This document shows, in pieces, positions 17,689-26,397 of a stretch of DNA of 64,000 bases. How positions within the stretch are numbered: the first letter of the stretch is position 1; each line of letters starts with the position of its first letter. A program made the position numbers and the translations under genes. The notes beneath the pieces are model-generated. The model had not been told where the DNA came from. It worked only from the letters and a program-made list of their open reading frames with translations, and ran no database searches. Source of the DNA: Flavobacterium gelatinilyticum (GTDB lineage: Bacteria > Bacteroidota > Bacteroidia > Flavobacteriales > Flavobacteriaceae). Location: contig NZ_CP114287.1 in assembly GCF_027111295.1 (NCBI RefSeq), forward strand, positions 1,736,001 through 1,800,000, in the 5' to 3' direction.

Positions 17689-19470
17689 ATGAAATGGATA
17701 CCAAATTTTAATTCTTCAAACTCTTTGAGAGTTATTTTTGTAATCGCAGTTTTCATTCTGTTATTTATTTCATCTATTGCCTATAAGCATAATCAGGACT
17801 TGAACGAATCGAGCAAACTGGTTATGCATACTTATGAAATAAACATTCAGTTAGAACGATTAATGTCGGCCATAAAAGATGCCGAAACGGGACAGCGCGG
17901 GTATATTATTACCCGAAATGCCCGTTTCCTTACACCGTACATATATTCGCGCGATAAGGTAAACACTTCATTTATAACCTTAAAAAAATTAACTGCAGAT
18001 AATCCGCAGCAGCAGGAAAACCTTCGAAAGTTATTCAAGCTCATCATCCAGCGTTTTGTTTCTTTTGAAAACTGCTTAAAATACAGCGATCCCAAAACAT
18101 ATGATAAACGAAAACTCGACAATCATATGTTTGGGGGACGAATCCTGATGGAAAACATTCGTTTTAAAGTAGACGAAATGAATGACATCGAGAAAACCTA
18201 CCTTAAAAACCGACTTAAAATTTATGATGCCGAAATCTCATTAAGTCCGTTATTCTCTATTTCTTTATTTTTAGTTGCCTTATTTTTCATTTTGCTGGCT
18301 TACAGACAAATCAGTAAAGATTTCCAAAGACTGAAAGTTTTCAATAAAAAACTTCTTATTTCAAACGGCTTAATTGCCGAATCTGAAGTGATTGGAAAAT
18401 TCAGTACCTGGCAGTGGGATCTGGATGCTAACAAAATTGACTTTTCAGACAATCAGTTTCGTTTATTAGGACACGAACCAGGAGCTTTTGTTCCTATAAA
18501 AGAAACCCTCCTAAGTTTTGTTCACCCTGATGACAAAGAAAATGTGGCGCGTTCTATCGATGGTATTATCGAGAACAGGCAGGTTCCTTTTGTGTATTAT
18601 AAAACACTGCTTCCAAGTCATGAAGTACGTTATTTTAAATCGACAGGAAAATTACTCACTGACCAGCAGGGAAGCAAAATCCTTCTGGGTATTAATTTTG
18701 ATATTACAGATGAGCATCTTCTTAATATAGAGCTGCAGGAACGTAATAAAGAACTAGAAAAAAGCAATAAAGAACTGGCATCTTTCAACCACGTTGCGAG
18801 TCACGATTTACAGGAACCTTTACGAAAAATCCAGACTTTTATTTCAAGAGTTTCAGATGCAGATAAAGCTGTAATGTCTCAAAGTGCCAGAGATTATATT
18901 GCCAAAATAGAAGTTTCGGCCAAAAGAATGCGTGTTCTTATTGATGATCTTCTTTTATTTTCGAGAACCAATACCACTAAGAAAGAGTTTATAAAATCGA
19001 ACTTAAATGAATTACTGCTAAATGCCGAATCGGAACTAACAGAAGTAATTGAGGAAAAAAATGCGGTTATTACAACATCTAAACTTCCTAAACTGGCCGT
19101 TATTCCGTATCAGATTGAACAGTTATTTATCAATCTTATTGGAAACTCATTAAAGTACAGTCGCCCGGATGCGGCACCCGAAATTAAAATTGACTGTTCA
19201 AAAATACTCGCCGCCGAATATCCTGAACTGGATCAAAATATTAAAAAGTACTATAAAATTACTTTTATAGATAACGGAATGGGATTTGATCCTCAGTTTA
19301 AAGAAACCATCTTTATATTGTTCCAGCGTCTGCATTCTAAAACAGATTATCCGGGCACCGGAATTGGTCTTGCAATTTGTAAGAAAATCGTAGACAACCA
19401 CAGAGGCTATATTACAGCCGACAGTAAACAAAACGAAGGATCTGTTTTTACTATTTTCCTGCCGGACTAA
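17689..19470 (+). CDS. membrane sensor histidine kinase (CHASE3-PAS-HisKA-HATPase)
   Basis: A 593-residue kinase. TM1 (about 14-32) and TM2 (about 187-206) enclose a CHASE3-like periplasmic helical domain containing the typical IKDAETGQRGYIIT. A PAS fold follows (about 230-345, QWDLDANKIDFSDNQFRLLG). A HisKA domain has phospho-acceptor His372 in ASHDLQEPLRKIQ. The ATPase domain has NLIGNSLKYSRPD (N box), DNGMGFD (G1) and GTGIGLAICKK (G2). Third gene of the AraC-receiver-kinase operon, ended by a strong terminator. The signal is unknown; the cluster context suggests envelope or osmotic stress. Confidence 0.93.
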   Translation: MKWIPNFNSSNSLRVIFVIAVFILLFISSIAYKHNQDLNESSKLVMHTYEINIQLERLMSAIKDAETGQRGYIITRNARFLTPYIYSRDKVNTSFITLKKLTADNPQQQENLRKLFKLIIQRFVSFENCLKYSDPKTYDKRKLDNHMFGGRILMENIRFKVDEMNDIEKTYLKNRLKIYDAEISLSPLFSISLFLVALFFILLAYRQISKDFQRLKVFNKKLLISNGLIAESEVIGKFSTWQWDLDANKIDFSDNQFRLLGHEPGAFVPIKETLLSFVHPDDKENVARSIDGIIENRQVPFVYYKTLLPSHEVRYFKSTGKLLTDQQGSKILLGINFDITDEHLLNIELQERNKELEKSNKELASFNHVASHDLQEPLRKIQTFISRVSDADKAVMSQSARDYIAKIEVSAKRMRVLIDDLLLFSRTNTTKKEFIKSNLNELLLNAESELTEVIEEKNAVITTSKLPKLAVIPYQIEQLFINLIGNSLKYSRPDAAPEIKIDCSKILAAEYPELDQNIKKYYKITFIDNGMGFDPQFKETIFILFQRLHSKTDYPGTGIGLAICKKIVDNHRGYITADSKQNEGSVFTIFLPD

Positions 19471-19500
19471 TCGCCGAAACCCCTTAAAACACTACAATTA

Positions 19501-19547
19501 AACGTTATATAAATTCTTTATGGGAATTATATAACGTTTCTTTTTTA
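19501..19547 (+). terminator. terminator of the AraC-receiver-kinase operon
   Basis: Perfect arms AACGTTATATAA (19501-19512) and its reverse complement (19527-19538) followed by a T-rich run. Confidence 0.88.
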
Positions 19548-19578
19548 TGCTGTAAGGTAAAACGCTTTATTCGTTAGC

Positions 19579-19595
19579 ATCTTTGTAATGTAATA
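19579..19595 (+). promoter_or_regulatory. promoter block shared with the duplicated small-RNA candidates
   Basis: ATCTTTGTAATGTAATA, identical over 17 bases to 10810-10826 and 16 of 17 to 11134-11150, about 30 bases upstream of the first gene of the seven-gene stress operon. Preceded by CGTTAGC where the small-RNA units have GTCGGA. Confidence 0.5.
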
Positions 19596-19610
19596 CTTTA
19601 AGAAGTAATA

Positions 19611-20183
19611 ATGAAAGCAAAACCCGTACTGAAAGCGGCTTTTTTTAAAGCTCTTTTTTTATTGATAATGATTTTAGCAGCATCATGCAGAAAATCCAAT
19701 TCGATAGAAAATGCGCTTAAGAAAAATGAAACTTTCACTAAAAATGAAAAAGAAGAAGTCGAAGCTTTCTTTTTTATTGCAACGGCAAATGTTGGAAAAA
19801 CCATTATTTCTAAAAGTCAGATTGCACAACAAAAAAGTTCAGAAAATTCAATAGTGATTTTAGGCAACAAAATCGAAAAGCATCAAACCCGTCTGCTGCA
19901 GGAAGTGACCGAACTGGCAAACAAAAAGCTGCTGATTATTTCAGAAATAAATGCAACACACAGAAGAGATACTTACGATCTGGTTACCGCAAAAAATTCT
20001 TCAGATTTTAATAAAGTGTATTTAAATGCGATGAAAAAATGTCTAGAAGAGCAGATTGATTTACTTGAAACTGTTTCGAAAGAAACCAACGATAAAGCGA
20101 TTTTAAAATTAGTATTGGAATATTTGCCTGAACAGTACGATCTCTTACGGGAGGTCGAACAAAAAATTAAAGAAAGGAATTAA
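19611..20183 (+). CDS. DUF4142-like lipoprotein
   Basis: A 190-residue exported helical protein. The signal contains a hydrophobic stretch ending AASC (lipid Cys about 26). The mature part shows FFFIATANVGKTIISKSQIAQQKSS and KYLNAMKKCLEEQIDLLE-like helices, the DUF4142 (ferritin-like, predicted outer membrane) arrangement in a divergent form. First gene of an operon whose seven genes are spaced 31-50 bases apart. DUF4142 proteins are often linked to envelope stress; the mechanism is unknown. Confidence 0.7.
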   Translation: MKAKPVLKAAFFKALFLLIMILAASCRKSNSIENALKKNETFTKNEKEEVEAFFFIATANVGKTIISKSQIAQQKSSENSIVILGNKIEKHQTRLLQEVTELANKKLLIISEINATHRRDTYDLVTAKNSSDFNKVYLNAMKKCLEEQIDLLETVSKETNDKAILKLVLEYLPEQYDLLREVEQKIKERN

Positions 20184-20221
20184 TTAAAAGCCTATTCAAA
20201 CATTAACTAAATTATTTAACT

Positions 20222-20869
20222 ATGAAAATGCAAGCCAATTTTTTATGCGCCTTAACCCTTTTTATTTCAGCTTCATTCGGAATGCTGCACGCTCAGGACA
20301 ATAATGTAAATACCGAGTTTGGTGTAAAAGGAGGATTCAATATGTCTAACCTGTACGGAAGCGGTGAGGAAGTAGATGACAATAATATATTATACGGTTT
20401 TAATGCCGGTGTATATGCAACATTACCTGTTTCTGATTTTGTTGCCATTCAGCCAGAGATCTTATTTACAACAAAGGGTGCTGAATTTGAATACGACAAT
20501 TTTCTTGCAAGCGGGTCGACTAAATTCAAATTAAATTATATCGAAGTTCCTCTTTTAGTAAGAGTTAACATTACTAAAAACTTCAACGTTCATGCCGGTG
20601 GTTACGCTTCTTACCTGGTAAGCTCTAAAGTAACAGGAGACGGTGATATAGAGTTTGATCAGGAAATTGACAGAGATGATTTAAACAAATTTGATGCTGG
20701 TATCGCAGCCGGTGTAGGAGTTGACTTTAACCCTATAAGCATTGGATTACGTTACAACTATGGTCTTACTACCGTTGGAAAAGAAAGAACTGTTGGAGGA
20801 GTTACATATACTGCTCCTGACGCAAAGAACAGCAACTTAACATTATACCTTTCGTATAAGTTAAATTAA
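20222..20869 (+). CDS. outer membrane beta-barrel protein (porin family, OMP_b-brl_2 type)
   Basis: A 215-residue exported protein with signal peptide 1-24 (ending LHAQ). A small eight-strand barrel follows: FGVKGGFNMSNLYG, VAIQPEILFTTKGAEF, YIEVPLLVRVNI, NVHAGGYASYL and a C-terminal LTLYLSYKLN strand. This is the common Bacteroidetes PorT-like or OmpW-size barrel whose cargo is not known. It follows the DUF4142 gene by 38 bases and precedes the small membrane proteins in the same operon. Confidence 0.85.
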   Translation: MKMQANFLCALTLFISASFGMLHAQDNNVNTEFGVKGGFNMSNLYGSGEEVDDNNILYGFNAGVYATLPVSDFVAIQPEILFTTKGAEFEYDNFLASGSTKFKLNYIEVPLLVRVNITKNFNVHAGGYASYLVSSKVTGDGDIEFDQEIDRDDLNKFDAGIAAGVGVDFNPISIGLRYNYGLTTVGKERTVGGVTYTAPDAKNSNLTLYLSYKLN

Positions 20870-20900
20870 AACTGAGTTACAAACCACTAAATAAAAAACC

Positions 20901-21053
20901 ATGTCAAACTTATTATACACAATCGCAGTAATCCTGGTGATTCTGTGGGCTCTTGGTTTCTTTGTTTACAGTTTCGGAAGTATAATTCATATACTATTGG
21001 TAATTGCCATTATTGCCATACTGCTGAGACTTATTAAAGGACGGGAGATTTAA
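20901..21053 (+). CDS. Lmo0937-type small membrane protein (DUF5670-like)
   Basis: A 50-residue protein: begins MSNLLYTIAVILVILWALGF, then FVYSFGSIIHILLVIAIIAI, and ends LLRLIKGREI. It has two hydrophobic helices with a short turn, matching the Lmo0937 family (MLxTIAxILLxLWLLGL...GxxIHxLLVIAIVxLLxRLI). Found in general-stress regulons of many phyla; function unknown. The ATG at 20901 follows the barrel gene by 31 bases. Confidence 0.88.
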   Translation: MSNLLYTIAVILVILWALGFFVYSFGSIIHILLVIAIIAILLRLIKGREI

Positions 21054-21103
21054 AAATTAATCAACATTAAATAAATATATTAATCTATTAAAAATCAAAT
21101 ATT

Positions 21104-21388
21104 ATGAAAGCATCTAGCACAATTTTAGGAATAGCAGCCGCTGCTGCAGCAGGAGCATTATTAGGAGTTTTATTTGCTCCGGACAAAGGTTCTAACACAA
21201 GAAAAAAAATCAAAGATAAATCTAAAGATTACGGAGATAATATCAAAACTAAATTTGATGGTATTGTAAACACAATCACTTCAAACGGTAAAGAAATCAT
21301 CGAAGAAGGAAAAGCAAAATTCAATCAGGTAAAAGATGATTTCAACCCAGTGAAAGACGAAGCTAAAACTGTAAAATCGAACTACTAA
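21104..21388 (+). CDS. YtxH domain-containing protein
   Basis: A 94-residue protein with a single glycine/alanine-rich membrane helix ILGIAAAAAAGALLGVLFAPDKGS followed by the charged KIKDKSKDYGDNIKTKFD helix. The GxxxGxLFAPxxGxxxRxKI pattern is the YtxH (gas-vesicle GvpP-like) signature. General-stress proteins of unknown mechanism. Part of the 19611-22326 operon. Confidence 0.9.
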   Translation: MKASSTILGIAAAAAAGALLGVLFAPDKGSNTRKKIKDKSKDYGDNIKTKFDGIVNTITSNGKEIIEEGKAKFNQVKDDFNPVKDEAKTVKSNY

Positions 21389-21426
21389 ATACTAAGTGAT
21401 TTTTTCAAACCATAAATACCAATATC

Positions 21427-21783
21427 ATGGAACCAAATGCAACAACAAACGAGAATTTAAATCTTTATGAAAAAGCTGAAAACTACGCAAAAACAAGTTT
21501 AGAACTATTAAAACTTAAAACTGTATGTTCAGTGGCCGATGGTGTATCATCATTGGCATCAAAGATCGCAGTTGGCGTTGTTGTTGCATTTTTTACCTTA
21601 TTCCTTAATATTGGTTTAAGCTTATGGATTGGGAAAGAACTGGGGGAATATTATTTTGGATTTTTTATAATGGCGCTCTTCTATTTATTAGTTGCCATTA
21701 TAATACACAAATCTCATCATAAACTAATCAAAACTCCTATTGGTAATTCGATTATTTCGAGCATCTTAAAGGAAAAAAAGTAA
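21427..21783 (+). CDS. phage-holin-like membrane protein (Holin-X superfamily type)
   Basis: A 118-residue protein with an N-terminal amphipathic helix (ENLNLYEKAENYAKTSLELL), two transmembrane helices (about 48-70 and 76-98) and a short basic tail. Similar to the putative holin superfamily 3/X proteins that accompany YtxH genes in Bacteroidetes; despite the name there is no phage context here. Probably an inner-membrane stress factor. Fifth gene of the operon, 38 bases after ytxH. Confidence 0.75.
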   Translation: MEPNATTNENLNLYEKAENYAKTSLELLKLKTVCSVADGVSSLASKIAVGVVVAFFTLFLNIGLSLWIGKELGEYYFGFFIMALFYLLVAIIIHKSHHKLIKTPIGNSIISSILKEKK

Positions 21784-21823
21784 AACTGATTTAAAAATAA
21801 ATTAATAACTAAAAAAGACTATT

Positions 21824-22195
21824 ATGGAGCCTATTTATACTATTGATGAATTAAATCAGAGAATAAAACTTTTGGAAAACCGTCAGGACGCAGAATGGTG
21901 CGCTATAAAAGACCATATCGACGATCTTAAAGAAAATCTAAAACCTATTAACCTGATTCGAAATACGGTAGAAGAAATCAATGAAACGGTTGGTTTTAAA
22001 AGTCATCTTGCACAATCTGCCATTAGTATTGCCATTGGGTATTTTGCCAAACGATTTATAGTTGGAAAAGGCGACTCGATGTTTAAAGGCATTCTGGGCT
22101 CGATTGTACAGCTTATAGTAACCAATCTGGTTTCGAAACCTCACGAATCTTCAGAAGAAGAGGATGAAGAATCATCACAATATGAACCATCATAA
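21824..22195 (+). CDS. hypothetical stress-operon protein
   Basis: A 123-residue protein of no family I can name. It has an N-terminal coiled-coil-prone helix (IDELNQRIKLLENRQDAEW), a central hydrophobic stretch (AQSAISIAIGYFAKRFIVG and ILGSIVQLIVTNLV) and an acidic, serine-rich tail (ESSEEEDEESS). The shape suggests a peripheral or hairpin membrane protein. It is co-directional and 40 bases after the holin-like gene, so it belongs to the same operon. Confidence 0.7.
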   Translation: MEPIYTIDELNQRIKLLENRQDAEWCAIKDHIDDLKENLKPINLIRNTVEEINETVGFKSHLAQSAISIAIGYFAKRFIVGKGDSMFKGILGSIVQLIVTNLVSKPHESSEEEDEESSQYEPS

Positions 22196-22227
22196 GAGTA
22201 ATTTGTCTAACTAAAATTTTATTCATT

Positions 22228-22326
22228 ATGGAAAAGTTAAGCCAAATAGTATTAAAAAACGGTGTATACATGTACTCTAACCTATATAAATGTTTTGAAT
22301 ACACAAGAGTATTTCTAGGTATCTAA
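22228..22326 (+). CDS. possible 32-aa protein at the end of the stress operon
   Basis: An ATG at 22228 opens 32 codons: MEKLSQIVLKNGVYMYSNLY, then KCFEYTRVFLGI and TAA. It lies 32 bases after the preceding stop, the same spacing as between the other operon genes, and before the operon terminator at 22438. No family recognised and too short for a statistical case. Confidence 0.35.
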   Translation: MEKLSQIVLKNGVYMYSNLYKCFEYTRVFLGI

Positions 22327-22683
22327 CCTTATTATACGTTTAGAAACAAACGATTAAACGGTTAATACATCACTATAAATATAAGTTGTTGTACTGAATT
22401 ACTAAACTTCTAAGTTTTACAATCAGAATCTTCAACTAAAAAAGAGACTTTTTTACTTTAAAGTAGAAAAGTCTCTTTTTCTTTTTAGGCGCTAAGGCTC
22501 TGAGTCGCTAAGGAACTAAAGTTCTGAGTTTTTAGCCGCAATATTGTCATAACAAAAATACGAAAAAATCCTTTGCGATATTTACGTAAACCTTTACTAT
22601 CCTGACGGTTAAACTTATTTACCTCTTTGTAACTTTGTCCCTCTGTCACTAAAAACCTCAGAAACTCAGTAACTCTGAGCCTC
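22327..22683. repeat. gene-free gap with operon terminator and a dispersed repeat
   Basis: Holds a terminator (arms AAAAAGAGACTTTT at 22438-22451 and AAAAGTCTCTTTTT at 22467-22480). A repeat follows with GCGCTAAGGCTCTGAGTCGC at its left and an inverted CTCAGTAACTCTGAGCCTC at its right (22488-22683). The interior has CTTTGTAACTTTGTCCC like the repeats near 8090 and 9070. No gene seen. Confidence 0.7.
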
Positions 22684-24015
22684 CTAGTTATAATTCTGAT
22701 AAATAGGCAGTTTTAGTCCCACATACACATTTGCGCCTTTTGAATTATTCGAAACAAAATTTGAAATAAGTGTTCCTGAACCAATAAACAACGGACCAGC
22801 CCTAAACCCCGCTCCAATCTGCGTACCGCTGTACTCCATCCAGGTAACCGGAACAAAAAAGCTAAACTGTCTGGTTTCGTATCGTGGCGAAAAAGTAACC
22901 GAATTAGCAATCGCAGTTCCGTTGATTTTTTCAGCATCGATTAAACTAAAATCACCGCTCAAGTTCAGGTAAAATTTGTTATCGATATTCCAGTCAAAAG
23001 CAGTGTGAAAAGCTGTTGGAAGATTCGCCTGCACTCCTTTTCTGGATGCGATTTTAGTGTAGTTTTTATCGAAGAATTCAAATAAATCACCCGCATTGTC
23101 AATATCATCCTGAGTAACATTTCCCGTTAGATCATAGGTGTTTTCCGTTAGGTTTTTATAATTGAGTTTTCCAATATCTGTTACAGAGGCGGAAGCTTTA
23201 AATTTATAACGGTTTCCTATACAAGTATGACAGTTCGTGCGATATTCATACGTAAAACCCAGATCTACTCCCACGCCAGCAGACGCTGCATCGAACTCAG
23301 GATCTTTTCCGTTTTCGTAATCGTAACTCGCAGCCGTTTTTAAAGTTCCCGTCGAAGTATAGCTGCTCAAAGCCGGATCAAGATTATTTCTGTTAAAAGC
23401 AACACTTAAATTATTCCCGCTGATGTACCCATTTACACCCGCCATTAAATACTTTACGGTAATACCGCCTTTTATAAAATGCTCATCGCGGTCTAATAAA
23501 ACTGCGGCATAACTTGCCCCAATCTCAGCCCAGGAATTCGTAACCCCATTTGGACTTCCTCCTGTTATTAAAAAAGAGTTCGAAGCATCAATATCCTTAT
23601 TTATCTCATCAATCAGTTCACCGTTTACATTTACCAGATTCGTAACACTTCGTACACGGCTGAAAACTGCTATACTGTGCGCCGGAGTAATATTCATCAT
23701 GAAGGAAGGACCAAGAATATCAAAATTCAAATTTCCGCTGTTATTTGTTTTAATATGCTTATTAGCATTGGTATCAAAATCATAACCGCTTCGCAAAGCA
23801 TCCATTATATTAACGCCGTAAAGATTGTTCTGTCCCGTTGCGCTTATTGACGAAATGGTAACATCTGCCTTATACTTCGAATCTACAATAACCGACGGGT
23901 TAAACAAAGCACCCTGAATCCCGGCATAATTATCATCCCTGAATCCGAAATAGGACTGGCTCCTGACACAAAAAAAGCTTCCAAAGAAGCAGCAGACTAG
24001 TAAAATTTTCTTCAT
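22684..24015 (-). CDS. DUF5723 family outer-membrane protein (short paralogue)
   Basis: A 443-residue exported protein with signal peptide 1-19 (ending VRSQ). It aligns along its length with the first about 440 residues of the protein at 13381-15564: both have SYxGxxxDNYAGxQxxLFNPxxIxDS, FDILGPSFMMNI-like and GVxANLPTAxHxxxDWN motifs. It ends in a short YQNYN tail and lacks the type 3 repeats and the OmpA domain, so it may be a free barrel partner. The two paralogues bracket the stress cluster. Confidence 0.85.
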   Translation of the reverse strand: MKKILLVCCFFGSFFCVRSQSYFGFRDDNYAGIQGALFNPSVIVDSKYKADVTISSISATGQNNLYGVNIMDALRSGYDFDTNANKHIKTNNSGNLNFDILGPSFMMNITPAHSIAVFSRVRSVTNLVNVNGELIDEINKDIDASNSFLITGGSPNGVTNSWAEIGASYAAVLLDRDEHFIKGGITVKYLMAGVNGYISGNNLSVAFNRNNLDPALSSYTSTGTLKTAASYDYENGKDPEFDAASAGVGVDLGFTYEYRTNCHTCIGNRYKFKASASVTDIGKLNYKNLTENTYDLTGNVTQDDIDNAGDLFEFFDKNYTKIASRKGVQANLPTAFHTAFDWNIDNKFYLNLSGDFSLIDAEKINGTAIANSVTFSPRYETRQFSFFVPVTWMEYSGTQIGAGFRAGPLFIGSGTLISNFVSNNSKGANVYVGLKLPIYQNYN

Positions 24016-24458
24016 AGTTTTTAGGTTTTGGTTGGTTGATTAGCACATGCCTTTTAGTACGAAGGCAGGTAAATATCAAACAAAAAAAATCAAAAAAAAA
24101 TTTTACGAACAGATATCAAGGTTAAGTTTTTGCTAAGTCAAAAACAGCATAATTCATTAATTTACTATGTTTTACAGAAAAAATATTAGAAATCTTACTT
24201 CATCAAAACTTCATGTAATCTTTGGACTTATTTATGTTCCAAAACCAAAAAGTTTCGAAGGTATTACGGACAGAATTTTTATATTTTATCAGATGCCTTT
24301 TTGTTCTTAAGGGTTTAAGAAAAATCTTAATCTGAGGTGCTAATGCTTTGAGGTTTTTAAGATGCTAAGTTTTTTTTATTTTTTCCACAAAAAAAGCCGA
24401 ACTAAAAGTTCGACTTTCTTATAATAATATTTCTAAGAGAAAAACTCAGAACCTTACC
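24016..24458. other. 443-base gap, mostly featureless, with the prfA terminator
   Basis: Only clear element: a minus-strand terminator at 24392-24418 (AAAAG-CCGAACT / AGTTCG-CTTT arms with one mismatch) after prfA. A decayed repeat-like stretch with GCTAATGCTTTGAGG and GATGCTAAG lies at 24335-24370. The plus-strand TTTTGGTTGGTTGATTAG near 24025 resembles part of the small-RNA body but without terminator or promoter; I do not call it a third copy. Confidence 0.5.
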
Positions 24459-25535
24459 TTAGTAAACCTCCGATGCTTCTTTCAATTTCTCCATGTTGTT
24501 AACCAGCTGAAGTTCAGATACAATTTTCTGAATATCGCCATTCATGATGTTTCCTAAATCGTAAAGCGTTAAACCTACACGGTGATCCGTTACACGGCCT
24601 TGAGCGTAGTTGTAGGTACGAATTTTAGCCGAACGGTCTCCGGAACTTACCTGAGAGCTTCGTTTTTTCGCATCTTCTTCCTGCTTTTTGGCTAATTCCA
24701 TTTCGTACAAACGAGAACGCAATACCATTAAAGCTTTATCTTTATTCTTGTGCTGTGATTTTTCGTCCTGACACTGCGCTACTAATCCGGTTGGAATGTG
24801 CGTTAAACGTACTGCCGATTTCGTAGTATTTACCGACTGTCCTCCTGGTCCTGATGAACAGAAGAAATCCACACGAACGTCGTTCATATCCACCTGAACG
24901 TCAAACTCTTCTGCTTCCGGCAATACCATTACGGTTGCTGCAGATGTATGTACACGTCCCTGAGTTTCTGTTTGCGGTACACGCTGTACACGGTGAACAC
25001 CCGCTTCAAACTTCAATGTTCCGTACACATCCTCTCCGGTTACTTCAAAAATAACCTCTTTGAAACCTCCCGAAGTACCTTCGTTCATATCCACAACAGA
25101 TGTTCTCCATCCCTGTGTTTCGCAATATTTAGTATACATTCTGAATAAATCTCCTGCAAAGATACTTGCTTCATCCCCTCCCGTTCCGGCACGAATCTCC
25201 ACCATTACGTTTTTAGCATCTTCAGGATCTTTAGGAATCAGCATAAATTTGATTTCTTCCTCTAATTCCGGCAGACGCTCTTTGGCTTCATCCAACTGCA
25301 TTTTGGCCATTTCTACCATTTCGGCATCACTGCCGTCAGCAATAATTTCGTTAGCCTCATCGATATTTGCCAAAACTACAATGTATTCTTCTCTCTTTTC
25401 AACCAGAGCCTTAATACTTTTATATTCCTGATTGAGCTGTTTATAACGCTTTTGATCAGAAATAACATCCGGCTGAATAATCAAATCCGAAATCTCATCA
25501 AAACGCTGCTTTACATACTGAAGTCTATCTAACAT
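24459..25535 (-). CDS. prfA: peptide chain release factor 1
   Basis: A 358-residue class I release factor reading UAA and UAG. The GGQ motif that triggers peptidyl-tRNA hydrolysis lies in [13 protein letters not shown] (about residue 230), methylation target Gln included. The stop-recognition tripeptide is PQT ([10 protein letters not shown]), the RF1-type PxT and not the SPF of RF2. No RF2-like frameshift region. The acidic N-terminal domain (about 1-100) has the typical [10 protein letters not shown]. Promoter TAATTTTG is the complement of 25560-25567, and an AAAGGAAAAAG purine stretch precedes the ATG. Confidence 0.96.
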   Translation of the reverse strand: MLDRLQYVKQRFDEISDLIIQPDVISDQKRYKQLNQEYKSIKALVEKREEYIVVLANIDEANEIIADGSDAEMVEMAKMQLDEAKERLPELEEEIKFMLIPKDPEDAKNVMVEIRAGTGGDEASIFAGDLFRMYTKYCETQGWRTSVVDMNEGTSGGFKEVIFEVTGEDVYGTLKFEAGVHRVQRVPQTETQGRVHTSAATVMVLPEAEEFDVQVDMNDVRVDFFCSSGPGGQSVNTTKSAVRLTHIPTGLVAQCQDEKSQHKNKDKALMVLRSRLYEMELAKKQEEDAKKRSSQVSSGDRSAKIRTYNYAQGRVTDHRVGLTLYDLGNIMNGDIQKIVSELQLVNNMEKLKEASEVY

Positions 25536-25847
25536 TTTCTTTTTCCTTTATTTGGACTGCAAAATTACAAAATTTTTGTGGAAAATTCTACTTGTTGATT
25601 TTTTGTGTTTTTTGGGGTGGGATTTTGTGTGATTTTGAGTTTTGGAGTTTTCTTGTGACGTTGATTTCATTAACATTTTTTCCAAATATTTTTAAAATCA
25701 GGTGTTTTTACTTGGTTGTTTGTTAAAAATAAAAATGAAGTTTGTCGAACTGTAAAATTAGCTTGTTTAAGAAATTATGGTTTTCCGTAATCTAATTGAT
25801 GCTAAAGAAATTAGTTTTGGTAGTATTAAAAGAAAAATAAACCAATT
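25536..25847. promoter_or_regulatory. divergent intergenic region between prfA and the accessory island
   Basis: Contains the prfA -7 element (complement of 25560-25567) and, on the plus strand, TAGTTTTG (25812-25819) before the next gene. The remainder is T/G-rich with no open frame or hairpin of note. The base composition changes to AT-rich here, marking the left boundary of the island. Confidence 0.5.
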
Positions 25848-26393
25848 ATGAAATTCAATAAAATATTAATTACGTTTTTATTTCTATTAATAGTATCGAA
25901 GAACTATTCTCAAAATAATTCTGAAACCAGACTATTTATTGACAATACAATGATGGTTCAAGTAAATAGAGATTGGAATGTAAAAGCTGAATTTATATCT
26001 GGATTAAAAGAAGTATTATCTTTTTATCCCATTGAAGCAATTGATTTAAAATCAAATAATAAAATAAAAGCATTGCAGATGGATATGGCATTAGCAGATA
26101 ATTATTTTAAATCTTCATGGATTGATTTAAATGAAGTTGACCAATTCATATTATTTATTGAACAATATGTTATTCCTAACATTAAAGATAAAACTGAAAA
26201 GAAACAATCAACCACCTATATTTTTAATGCAAGAGAAATAACATTTCATTTTTCTATTCAAAAAAGTTCAAGAAGAATGTCAATCTATACTAAAGATAAT
26301 GGTGCTAGAGATAATTCACATTATTTCTGGACGGAATCGCAGGTTAGTAAAATTCCTGAATTGCTTACGATTTTGAAGAATATTAAAATATAA
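25848..26393 (+). CDS. hypothetical secreted protein
   Basis: A 181-residue protein with a clear signal peptide (MKFNKILITFLFLLIVSKNY, cleavage near YSQ) and no lipobox. The mature part is a mix of beta and helix (LFIDNTMMVQVNRDWNVKAEF, NAREITFHFSIQ) with no family I recognise. It is the first gene of an AT-rich accessory stretch; its stop lies 4 bases before the truncated DUF262 reading frame. Confidence 0.65.
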   Translation: MKFNKILITFLFLLIVSKNYSQNNSETRLFIDNTMMVQVNRDWNVKAEFISGLKEVLSFYPIEAIDLKSNNKIKALQMDMALADNYFKSSWIDLNEVDQFILFIEQYVIPNIKDKTEKKQSTTYIFNAREITFHFSIQKSSRRMSIYTKDNGARDNSHYFWTESQVSKIPELLTILKNIKI

Positions 26394-26397
26394 AATA

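Noticed and set aside
24020..24045. Possible third copy of the small-RNA body (TTTTGGTTGGTTGATTAG)
   Set aside because: Only the G/T-rich words match; there is no shared promoter block or terminator.
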